Shown here: piece after piece, positions 1 to 6,832 of the stretch
Layout: each line of letters starts with the position of its first letter
How positions within the stretch are numbered: the first letter of the stretch is position 1
From: an uncultured Lachnospiraceae bacterium
GTDB lineage: Bacteria; Bacillota; Clostridia; Lachnospirales; Lachnospiraceae
DNA length: 15,673 nucleotides
Assembly (NCBI GenBank): GCA_947589175.1
Contig: CANPZR010000032.1
Location: 1-15,673 of the forward strand
Direction of reading: 5' to 3'
The notes under the pieces: generated by a model
What the model was told of the DNA's origin: nothing
Databases searched by the model: none
Seen by the model: only the letters and a program-made list of their open reading frames with translations
Translations under genes and position numbers: made by a program

Positions 1-186
1 TGTGTCCTTTCCCGTCACCTTCGCGATATCTTCCGGTGAAAAATGATCGAAATGGTCATGCGTAATCAGAATAAAATCCGCGTCATGAGGAGCTATTTTC
101 ATCTGAAACGGATCCAGATAGATTGTCCTGTCCCCGTCCTTGATTCGAATACTGCTCTGGGTAAATACTTCGATATTTTCTGTCAT
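1..186 (-). CDS. MBL-fold metallo-hydrolase, N-terminal 62 codons (cut by window edge)
   Basis: The visible N-terminus reads MTENIEVFTQSSIRI, followed by a beta-rich stretch and then HDHFDH, the HxHxDH zinc-binding signature of the metallo-beta-lactamase fold, at about residues 43-48. The motif lies early and the leading strands are short, which resembles the UlaG/Lactamase_B_3-type small hydrolases common in Firmicutes. The substrate cannot be told from this fragment. The ATG at 184-186 is preceded by AAGAAAGGAG at good spacing, so the start is firm. It begins only 18 bp after the csm6 stop on the same strand, with no terminator in between, so it may be co-transcribed with the CRISPR genes. 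Whether it has anything to do with CRISPR immunity is unknown. The C-terminus is outside the window. Confidence 0.85.
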   Translation of the reverse strand, partial: MTENIEVFTQSSIRIKDGDRTIYLDPFQMKIAPHDADFILITHDHFDHFSPEDIAKVTGKDT

Positions 187-204
187 TGTGAGATGTCTCC
201 TTTC

Positions 205-1611
205 TTAATTTAATGAAAGACTACTATCCAGAACCCGGATAATTTTCTGATTCATAGAATCATAGGAGTTCCAAATCTCATCTTCCGGCGCAATACCAAT
301 AAACTCTGCCAGCTTTTTTATCTTCTCCATAATCTCGCCCGGCAACAGCCCCTTTCTTTTTCTATTTGTCAAATATTGATTATCTGCGGAAACAAAACCT
401 TTAGCATCCGTTTCTGTCAAGCGCGTCCACTTCTCAATCATGTCCTCCGTGACCGGAGTCATTGTATGAGCCGCCCTGTTTCTAACCTTTTCCTCCACTA
501 TCCGCAGCTCCTCAATCAAAAGATTCAGCTTTTGATTTTTTGACAGGGCAAGAATCAAATCTTTAATATGCACGGAATACACCGGACCATTATAATTAAA
601 TTGTCCTTGATACCTATCTTGCAAAATCCGCTCCGCCTCGCTGTCTTTTAATTTGTTCTTGTCCCATTTCCGCACCCCGTTCCACTCGATACAATATGTA
701 TCAATATCCATATGGCACTGTTTTTTTAACGCGCGTTCCATCAGAGCAACAATCGGCGGCGTAATTGCCCTTACAAAATCGTCATAATTTCCGCGAAGCT
801 TTTTTATCTGCAAACTCAGAAGATACTCCACCACAATCCTCTCTCCCTCGCTTCTGACGGGCATGGGCTGATATCCGATTTTTCCGGCAATCTCATTGAC
901 GCGATGCGCATTTAGTTCAGCTCTCGCCTTTGCCTGCTCCAAATACAGCAGACATTCCGGTGAAAGCTGCTCTTTCATCCCTTCCGCGACCTGATAGGCC
1001 GCCGTATAATCATACGCCAGCAAATGTTTTTTTACAATATTGGCTTTCAGCAAAGAAGCCAGATTAACTGACTTCACAACCTGGCAGCGCGACGGAATAT
1101 CCGGAAGGTTATCCTCATTACACTCCCACTGCGCTTCCACCTCATACTCCTGCATATTCTCGTCCATGCGATTGCTGCTTTTCAGCGGAGTTGTCACCTG
1201 AATTGCCTGAAACGGAACCTCAGCCAAGGTAGACAGCACAACCAGGGCGTTCTTCATCGCCGGCGTCCCCGATGAAATATTAACATACAGCTCATCTTCT
1301 GGAAGCATCGTTTTCCTTATGTCCGTAATGCAGGTAATAAAATCCTGATAGAAAATTTCATGATCCTGCACATCTTTCAGGTCTTCACGAATAATCAGTT
1401 CTGTGCAGAACGAATGACCGCACATTTTCCCCAGCTCTTCCAAACAGTACAGGTAACGATTATCCCGTTTGTGATTTTCATACATTTCAAAAGACAGATA
1501 CAAATACACCTTATCCGGAAGATAATGCCTGCAAATATGAAGCAGCGATCCATCCCTGTAATTTCTGATTGGATCCGAGCCTCCCACCGGCGAAAATAAA
1601 ATTCTGCTCAT
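205..1611 (-). CDS. csm6: Csm6, CARF-HEPN cyclic-oligoadenylate-activated ribonuclease
   Basis: This 468-residue protein is the ancillary RNase of type III-A CRISPR immunity. Its N-terminal CARF domain binds cyclic oligoadenylate made by Cas10, and its C-terminal HEPN domain then degrades RNA non-specifically in the cytoplasm. The N-terminus ILFSPVGGSDPI (residues 4-15) and NISSGTPAM (residues 111-119) are the ligand-pocket motifs typical of Csm6. The HEPN catalytic motif RNRAAH (R377-H382, R-X4-H) is intact, so it should be active. Length fits the family (roughly 390-470). Start ATG at 1609-1611 follows a GGGGGA ribosome site. It lies 18 bp after cas2 and is the last recognised gene of the cas1-cas2-csm6 block. 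Family members of this architecture (S. thermophilus, S. epidermidis) use cA6; the same ligand is inferred here, not shown. Confidence 0.93.
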   Translation of the reverse strand: MSRILFSPVGGSDPIRNYRDGSLLHICRHYLPDKVYLYLSFEMYENHKRDNRYLYCLEELGKMCGHSFCTELIIREDLKDVQDHEIFYQDFITCITDIRKTMLPEDELYVNISSGTPAMKNALVVLSTLAEVPFQAIQVTTPLKSSNRMDENMQEYEVEAQWECNEDNLPDIPSRCQVVKSVNLASLLKANIVKKHLLAYDYTAAYQVAEGMKEQLSPECLLYLEQAKARAELNAHRVNEIAGKIGYQPMPVRSEGERIVVEYLLSLQIKKLRGNYDDFVRAITPPIVALMERALKKQCHMDIDTYCIEWNGVRKWDKNKLKDSEAERILQDRYQGQFNYNGPVYSVHIKDLILALSKNQKLNLLIEELRIVEEKVRNRAAHTMTPVTEDMIEKWTRLTETDAKGFVSADNQYLTNRKRKGLLPGEIMEKIKKLAEFIGIAPEDEIWNSYDSMNQKIIRVLDSSLSLN

Positions 1612-1629
1612 AAATATCCCCCATTCGTT

Positions 1630-1974
1630 CTATATAATAATGACTTCATTTTCTTCTGTCACATCCTGCATACCATAACAGGTAACTTGTCCCTTCCCTA
1701 TAATCCGGTAAACCCGAATACTGTCCTCATCTGTGGCAAATTTCCCAATCTCCTTTTGTAACTGATTATATAATTTGATAGTAAGCATCGCTTCAAATGC
1801 CGACTTTTGAATACGAAATCCATAGCCCTGTAAAAATTTTGCCAATCTATTTCTTTTTCTATCGTCTACAATGTCATAAATAATCAGCACATAAACCTTG
1901 CTTTCCTTTACTTCATCCGTATATGTATCAAAAAAATAATCTTCCAAAAAATTCCCTTCCTTTAACGTATCCAT
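1630..1974 (-). CDS. cas2: Cas2, CRISPR adaptation protein with N-terminal extension
   Basis: Cas2 is the structural dimer at the centre of the Cas1-Cas2 integrase that inserts new spacers at the leader end of the array. The core begins at VYVLIIYDIVDD (residues 27-38), with the conserved Asp at D34 at the end of the first beta strand, followed by the ferredoxin-like helix RNRLAKFLQGYGFRIQKSAFE. Total length is 114 residues, longer than the usual 85-100, because about 26 acidic and aromatic residues precede the first strand. The ATG at 1974 overlaps the cas1 coding end by 13 bp, suggesting translational coupling. It has little Shine-Dalgarno of its own (GAGCCGGT). An in-frame GTG at V29 could start a shorter form but would cut into the first strand, so I prefer the ATG. 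Confidence 0.93.
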   Translation of the reverse strand: MDTLKEGNFLEDYFFDTYTDEVKESKVYVLIIYDIVDDRKRNRLAKFLQGYGFRIQKSAFEAMLTIKLYNQLQKEIGKFATDEDSIRVYRIIGKGQVTCYGMQDVTEENEVIII

Positions 1975-2963
1975 ACCGGCTCATACAAGTCGAAATTATT
2001 TTCTTCTATGGCTCTCGCAAAAGAATTTACCTGCAGTTCCATTGCCCTTCGAAATGAAACAGGATATTCTACATATTTTAAATAGTGATGTTCCCGCCGC
2101 ATCCGATCCTCTACCTTTTTCAAAAATATCTTCATTCCCTCTTTTGTCAAAAAAATCCCGGGCTCTTCCAGCTCCTGCATAAAATGCTCCATGAAAATCT
2201 CATGACCGTTCACCAGACTCATAACCAGGGAATCAACGATGACTGCTCGCCACTCCTCCATTAAATCACTTGCAAGAGTCGGATGTTTTTCCTTATCCTG
2301 ATGGAAAAAGCCGAAATACGGATTCAGTCCCTTATTCTCTATCTTCCCGTAAATCTCATTCATTAAAAGTGAGTACCCCAGGCTCAACATGGAATTAAAC
2401 GCATCCTTGGGCGGGCGTCTGCTTCTTCCCTGAAAGGAAAACTCCGGCTCAACCAGCTTCCCTAACATTTTAAAATAAACTCGCGCCGCGCTTCCCTCGT
2501 ATCCCATAATCTGACTAACGGACTCACATTGCGGGAGTTTCTTCATCAGAATATTCATATGCGTGTAGGCATCTGACACATCTAAATTCCTGCTTTTTCC
2601 ATACCTTTTCAAAATGACAGACTGGTTATGGATTTTACTTCTAATGATTTTCTTTGCCAGTTCCAACGCAAACTCTGTATCCGGCAGTCCCGCCTGCAAT
2701 CTCTGCCGCTTCACATGAATATGCCCCGTTGACTGCAATCTTCCAAAATAACTTCCATGTTTGGAATAGTAGGAAACCGGAATCCCCCTTTTTAAACACT
2801 CCTGAATACACTGTGTTGTAATCTGGCTTCTGCCAAAAATGCTGATGCTCTCTAGTGTTTCCACCGGGATTTTTTTAACCATTCCGTCCCCGTACTTCGC
2901 AGTAATGTAATTTTCTCGTATTCCTATCTGGGCGCCATCCTCAACCATATACAAATATCCCAT
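1962..2963 (-). CDS. cas1: Cas1, CRISPR integrase (start placed at internal ATG)
   Basis: Cas1 is the metal-dependent integrase of spacer acquisition. Numbering from the ATG at 2961-2963 (333 residues), the catalytic triad is E156 in GYEGSAARVYF, H221 in FGFFHQDKEKHP, and E236 in DLMEEWR, with D233 just before it. The N-terminal beta domain starts MGYLYMVEDGAQIGIRE, the normal beginning of the family. The frame is open to a TTG at 3014, which would add 17 residues (350 in total). I reject it because the ATG has a textbook GAGGAGG five bases upstream, the TTG has none, and one of two candidate promoters lies downstream of the TTG. No reverse transcriptase or other fusion is present. The 3' end overlaps cas2 by 13 bp. 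The gene lies just past the leader-distal end of the array. Confidence 0.95.
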   Translation of the reverse strand: MGYLYMVEDGAQIGIRENYITAKYGDGMVKKIPVETLESISIFGRSQITTQCIQECLKRGIPVSYYSKHGSYFGRLQSTGHIHVKRQRLQAGLPDTEFALELAKKIIRSKIHNQSVILKRYGKSRNLDVSDAYTHMNILMKKLPQCESVSQIMGYEGSAARVYFKMLGKLVEPEFSFQGRSRRPPKDAFNSMLSLGYSLLMNEIYGKIENKGLNPYFGFFHQDKEKHPTLASDLMEEWRAVIVDSLVMSLVNGHEIFMEHFMQELEEPGIFLTKEGMKIFLKKVEDRMRREHHYLKYVEYPVSFRRAMELQVNSFARAIEENNFDLYEPVWIR

Positions 2964-2991
2964 CCCAGCCTCCTCATTGCATGCTTGGTAA

Positions 2992-3019
2992 ATAATATTT
3001 CCCTTTAGTTTCAAGTCAA
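2992..3019 (-). promoter_or_regulatory. Candidate proximal promoter of cas1-cas2-csm6
   Basis: On the minus strand, TTGACT (3014-3019) and TATTAT (2992-2997) are separated by 16 bp, one mismatch to consensus in each box. Predicted initiation near 2985 would leave a leader of about 20 nt ending in the GAGGAGG site of cas1. The TTG codon at 3014 would then lie upstream of the transcript. This is pattern matching only. Confidence 0.45.
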
Positions 3020-3043
3020 TTTTAAGACCTATCTTTTACTGAT

Positions 3044-3072
3044 AGAATACATTTTTTCCAGCATATTGTCAA
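3044..3072 (-). promoter_or_regulatory. Candidate distal promoter of cas1-cas2-csm6
   Basis: On the minus strand a perfect TTGACA (3067-3072) is followed after exactly 17 bp by TATTCT (3044-3049, four of six matches). It sits just after the degenerate terminal CRISPR repeat, so the adaptation genes and csm6 could be expressed independently of the array and csm genes. Initiation would be near 3036. A weak CTATC/GATAG stem (3029-3033 with 3041-3045) overlaps the -10 region. Confidence 0.5.
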
Positions 3073-3076
3073 TACG

Positions 3077-3111
3077 ATTTCCCGTCCCCTTACGGGGGCT
3101 AATCTCTAAAT
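3077..3111 (-). repeat. Degenerate leader-distal terminal CRISPR repeat
   Basis: This stretch keeps CCGTCCCCT and CGGGG of the repeat at the right spacing and an eroded CTAAT...CTAAAT tail, but differs at roughly fifteen of thirty-five positions. The hairpin half is best preserved. Terminal repeat decay marks the end furthest from the leader, so it fixes the leader at the 4581 side. The adjacent intact repeat (3151-3185) has one change, T to C at its second plus-strand base, which would turn the last crRNA handle into ACGGAAGC. Confidence 0.85.
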
Positions 3112-4581
3112 CAAAAATGAAAAAAATAAAAATCACCCACAACGCCAATCGCTTCCGTCCCCTCTCGGGGTTTCTATTTTCTAATCGCAAATGGGAATGA
3201 CAAACGAGCAATGCAAAGGGTTTCCGTCCCCTCTCGGGGTTTCTATTTTCTAATACAATGATCCTTTTAATAATAATGGTCCTTTTGACTAGTTTCCGTC
3301 CCCTCTCGGGGTTTCTATTTTCTAATCATCGAACATTGTCAATTAAATATCTTGTCAATCAAGTTTCCGTCCCCTCTCGGGGTTTCTATTTTCTAATTTG
3401 AATACATCGAAGGAGAAAGATGTGGTAATGGTTTCCGTCCCCTCTCGGGGTTTCTATTTTCTAATGCAAAGATTGCAGCGGAAATGTACAAATTTTTGGT
3501 TTCCGTCCCCTCTCGGGGTTTCTATTTTCTAATTGTCAGAAAGAAAATATCTCCAAGTCCGAGGTTGTAAGGGTTTCCGTCCCCTCTCGGGGTTTCTATT
3601 TTCTAATATGCAAGGGAACTGCCGAACAGGCAACAGCAGTTTCCGTCCCCTCTCGGGGTTTCTATTTTCTAATACTAAATTTATATGTCGGATATTTCTC
3701 TTTAACAGTTTCCGTCCCCTCTCGGGGTTTCTATTTTCTAATAAAGAATGGGCTTTTGAAAATGGAATCAAGGTTTTGTTTCCGTCCCCTCTCGGGGTTT
3801 CTATTTTCTAATCGTAAAGGGGGGCGAGAATATGCAAATAAGCAGGGTTTCCGTCCCCTCTCGGGGTTTCTATTTTCTAATAGTCATTCCCAGGTAGGAT
3901 TCTTCTCCTCCTACGTGTTTCCGTCCCCTCTCGGGGTTTCTATTTTCTAATTGGATCAGCTATTTGGTAAAGATACCGTGTAGTTGGGTTTCCGTCCCCT
4001 CTCGGGGTTTCTATTTTCTAATCAAAGTATTATACTGCACAATCGACTTCGATAGGTTTCCGTCCCCTCTCGGGGTTTCTATTTTCTAATCATGAAAATT
4101 GAGTATGATAAAAAACTTTTAAGGTTTCCGTCCCCTCTCGGGGTTTCTATTTTCTAATCGTGGCGGACGCGCTGGGTATTGACAGCGTTGACGCGGTTTC
4201 CGTCCCCTCTCGGGGTTTCTATTTTCTAATCGATTAATTTTTTTGACGGAGTAACAGGGGAGACGCAGTTTCCGTCCCCTCTCGGGGTTTCTATTTTCTA
4301 ATAGATTTCCGAGTTTGCGGAGGATGTTTGCGATATTCGTTTCCGTCCCCTCTCGGGGTTTCTATTTTCTAATGCTGAAAAAGATCAAGGAAATCATTGA
4401 TGGAGTAGTTTCCGTCCCCTCTCGGGGTTTCTATTTTCTAATGCCGGAAACTATTATGTTGACGTCGACAGCGCTGTGTTTCCGTCCCCTCTCGGGGTTT
4501 CTATTTTCTAATAAGTAAATAAAACTGTGATAATTTAATTATAATTGTTTCCGTCCCCTCTCGGGGTTTCTATTTTCTAAT
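3077..4581 (-). CRISPR. Type III-A CRISPR array: 21 intact 35-nt repeats, 1 degenerate repeat, 21 spacers
   Basis: Intact repeats start at 3151, 3220, 3292, 3363, 3431, 3499, 3573, 3639, 3708, 3778, 3847, 3917, 3988, 4056, 4124, 4196, 4268, 4339, 4408, 4478 and 4547, each 35 nt. On the plus strand each begins GTTTCCGT, has CCCCTCTCGGGG in the middle and ends TATTTTCTAAT. The crRNA sense is minus: it starts ATTAGAAAATAG, forms a CCCC-GAGA-GGGG hairpin and ends ACGGAAAC, the 8-nt 5' handle expected after Cas6 cutting. Three signs agree on this direction: the GAAAC end, the decayed repeat at the low-coordinate end, and the cas genes lying on the same strand. Spacers are 31-39 nt (39 nt for the one next to the degenerate repeat). 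The newest spacer should be 4513-4546. The repeat resembles the S. epidermidis type III-A repeat, which also has a CCCC/GGGG stem followed by an ACG-containing handle. Confidence 0.99.
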
Positions 4582-4716
4582 CCTATCTCTGCCAGCCCTT
4601 ATAGCAACTGGTCTCAAAACACATTTTGCGACGCAAAAAACAATTTGAATCTTTTTTCATTCGACAGCGCCCCTCTATCTGCCCGAACCTGCGATTTTCC
4701 GCGCTGCGCGGCAAAT
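4582..4716 (-). promoter_or_regulatory. CRISPR leader with extended -10 promoter and 15-bp palindrome
   Basis: The 135 bp between the csm5 stop and the first repeat is the leader by position and array polarity. Reading on the minus strand it is A/T-rich in its second half. It contains TTTTGCG-T-CGCAAAA, a perfect 7+1+7 palindrome at 4624-4638, about 43 bp from the first repeat. It also contains TGC-TATAAG, an extended -10 element (4598-4606) with no good -35. Initiation there would fall near 4591, so the precursor crRNA would start about 10 nt before the first repeat. A CCGCG/CGCGG hairpin lies directly after csm5 (4699-4711) but lacks a T-run. Read-through from csm5 into the array is therefore also possible. 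Confidence 0.6.
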
Positions 4717-5877
4717 CTAATGTTCTTCTGCTATGGACAGCACGCACTCGCCCATCTGATACCACTGCCCCCGATATCGGGTGCCTTTCAATATATGCGG
4801 CGACACGCCAAGTATTTTATCCTCATCGTGTTTATGTTCAAAGTAAATCTCCTTTCCCTTTTTGTTTAGCAACGTATTGCGAAACACATTCTGCGCCGTC
4901 TCCAATCCCCGGTCGTGTCCCAAAAGCGGATACAGCGCTGTCTTTGTAAAAAATCCGGTTCCTCCCCCCAGCCACACAGTGTTCTTCTCCGGCCTTTTCC
5001 CATTTTCAAAATGAGAAAGATACATCGAATAATATGCCTCCCCAAACAAATTTACGGCTTCCAACAGTTGTTCTATCGTATATGGACACAATTTTTCATC
5101 TATTGTTATCCGGAATTTGATATCGCGCGCCGGTTTGACAGACTCTCTGAGAATGTTGAGCGTTCTTTGCCTTCCCTGCGGATTCTCATCCAGCTTCTGG
5201 CACAGGGTTAAATCCTCCAACGCAAAAGGTTCGCTGTCGCTGACAATCAGGCCGGAAAGGCAGTCGTTTACAGCGTTTCTTCTATCTATGCTTTTCCCTT
5301 TCCTGTCTTTCCTATCTAATGTGTGAAAAAACTGCTCCTCCAGAGCCATATTCTCTTTCCGCAGATAATTCTTCCTGCTATCATTCCTCTGCGCAGTACG
5401 ATAGACCTGATTCTGCAGGGACTCTCCCGCTTTTCCTTTTTTCAGCAATTCATAGGCGAGAAGAATCGTCCGAAACATTCCCTTCAGCGCCGTGCCGGGA
5501 ACATAGGGCAGACCGTAGGCGTCCTTTTGAAATTCGCATATCTGGATTGCCCCTCTCTCCTGCAGAAAATCACCGCAGTCCAATTCATAGCGAACCCACA
5601 TCCGGTACACCTTTTCTTCTATTCTGTTTTCTTCAAGCCATCGTTTCAGATCTATTCTCATTACATCCCGCTGGTCAGACATGATATACCGCTCAAACGG
5701 TTTCCCCAGCCCCTTTTTCTGCAGTTCAGAATACATATGCCCCAAATCAGGAATCAATACCTTCTTTTTATTTCTCAAAAGAATATATTCTTTTTTGTTT
5801 AAATCTTTCCCGGAGCCCACAAATACAGGTCCCTTTGTATGTATTACCATATCATAGCTTTTCAGATAATTGCTCAT
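4717..5877 (-). CDS. csm5: Csm5, type III-A RAMP protein at the 3'-end cap of the complex
   Basis: Csm5 is the Cas7-like RAMP subunit that caps the crRNA 3' end of the Csm complex and is linked to crRNA maturation. The protein is 386 residues, normal for the family. It starts MSNYLKSYDMVIHTKGPVFVGSG, with YVPGTALKGMFR at residues 125-136 (the RAMP loop shared with Csm3) and the glycine-rich WLGGGTGFFTKT at 302-313. The frame is open for 44 more residues into csm4, but the ATG at 5875-5877 is chosen because homologues begin this way and a GGGAGG ribosome site precedes it. There are 19 bp between the csm4 stop and this start. It is the last gene of the csm effector operon, followed by the CRISPR leader. 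Confidence 0.93.
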   Translation of the reverse strand: MSNYLKSYDMVIHTKGPVFVGSGKDLNKKEYILLRNKKKVLIPDLGHMYSELQKKGLGKPFERYIMSDQRDVMRIDLKRWLEENRIEEKVYRMWVRYELDCGDFLQERGAIQICEFQKDAYGLPYVPGTALKGMFRTILLAYELLKKGKAGESLQNQVYRTAQRNDSRKNYLRKENMALEEQFFHTLDRKDRKGKSIDRRNAVNDCLSGLIVSDSEPFALEDLTLCQKLDENPQGRQRTLNILRESVKPARDIKFRITIDEKLCPYTIEQLLEAVNLFGEAYYSMYLSHFENGKRPEKNTVWLGGGTGFFTKTALYPLLGHDRGLETAQNVFRNTLLNKKGKEIYFEHKHDEDKILGVSPHILKGTRYRGQWYQMGECVLSIAEEH

Positions 5878-5896
5878 GAGCCTCTGCACCTCCCTT

Positions 5897-6814
5897 TCAC
5901 AGAGCATAAAAAATCGGTTTCGCGTAGCGGTACACCGGGTGGCTGCCTCCGTCTGAAACATCGTAGACGTCTCCGGAAAAACGCTTTGTAAAACATGAGC
6001 CGGAACCAAATAAATACATATCCTTTTTCTTTCTCTGCTCCTGCGCGTAGCTGTCCGATGCTATAAACCCGCCTCTCTTCCGAAGCTGGTATTTCGCGTC
6101 TGTCAGCAGCTCCGGCCACTCTTCATCCATAGGCAGAGCGCTGGTCAAAGACATATAATACCCGCCTTCCTTTTCAAAATACGAGCCATCCAGTTCCTTA
6201 TTACTCTCTATCTTAAAACGCCCATACCCTGCCGAGCGCTTTCCTCCTATGCCGGAAAATGACAGTGCTTTTATCAGATTATATATCCATTTTTCATCCT
6301 CTGCGTTATTGGTCCCCACGATTACAGACAGGCCGCAGGATGAATTAAAATAATACACGCCCACATGGTAGGGGACTGTCTCGTCTTCTCCGGCAATGGA
6401 AGCCGATGTCTTCAGCACGCTCCTTCCCAGCTCTTTCAACGTATCATTTTCAGCCTTAGCGTCCAAATTTCCCTTAAGATACACATCCATTTTTTCCATA
6501 GGAATAAACTGCAGAGACTTAAACGCCTTCTTTACGGTAGAGTCCCCTGAATCGTCCGAGGATTCTACGGGAAGCATCGGCTTGGGAAGATAGTTTTCTT
6601 CACCCACAAAGGGAAACGCATCCGAAAACAGGATATCCCCCTTCTTTGCTTTCTCCAACAGCTTTTCCGCCCGGTCCGCTCCCTGCTTTAACGCCTCCAT
6701 AAACAGAGCCGAAAAGAAGGTATCCGCCGAAAAAGTATTTCTGCTGTCATACAGAGAATTTCCTCCCAAATGCACGCCGACCGGAAATGTGAAACGATAC
6801 ATAGTATATTTCAT
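5897..6814 (-). CDS. csm4: Csm4, type III-A RAMP protein binding the crRNA 5' handle
   Basis: Csm4 is the Cas5-like RAMP subunit that grips the 8-nt 5' handle of the crRNA and anchors Cas10. The 305-residue product opens MKYTMYRFTFPVGVHLGG, as Csm4 proteins do, with SADTFFSALFMEAL at about 29-42. The glycine-rich RAMP loop GIGGKRSAGYGRF lies at 188-200. The C-terminus PVYRYAKPIFYAL also matches the family. The start has GGGAGGAAAC upstream at good spacing. It lies 18 bp after csm3 and 19 bp before csm5, in one operon. Nothing is truncated. Confidence 0.95.
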   Translation of the reverse strand: MKYTMYRFTFPVGVHLGGNSLYDSRNTFSADTFFSALFMEALKQGADRAEKLLEKAKKGDILFSDAFPFVGEENYLPKPMLPVESSDDSGDSTVKKAFKSLQFIPMEKMDVYLKGNLDAKAENDTLKELGRSVLKTSASIAGEDETVPYHVGVYYFNSSCGLSVIVGTNNAEDEKWIYNLIKALSFSGIGGKRSAGYGRFKIESNKELDGSYFEKEGGYYMSLTSALPMDEEWPELLTDAKYQLRKRGGFIASDSYAQEQRKKKDMYLFGSGSCFTKRFSGDVYDVSDGGSHPVYRYAKPIFYAL

Positions 6815-6832
6815 ATAGGTTTCCTCCCGCCA

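Noticed and set aside
1962..2963. Possible reverse transcriptase or Cas6 fusion to Cas1
   Set aside because: The Cas1 protein has normal length with only its own two domains; no RT motif is present in the window.
3029..4518. Several open frames across the array on both strands, with recurring peptides such as RPLSGFLFSN and LENRNPERGRK
   Set aside because: These are translations of the CRISPR repeats; they have no ribosome sites and no protein-like conservation.
4699..4711. CCGCG/CGCGG hairpin right after csm5 as a terminator
   Set aside because: It is not followed by a T-run on the minus strand, so it is not a convincing intrinsic terminator.
5323..5802. Long plus-strand frames opposite csm5, csm4, cas10 and purL
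   Set aside because: They are antisense shadows of well-supported genes, with no ribosome sites or recognisable domains.
5878..6009. A 44-residue upstream extension of Csm5 overlapping csm4
   Set aside because: It has no family match, whereas the ATG at 5877 has a ribosome site and gives the normal Csm5 N-terminus.
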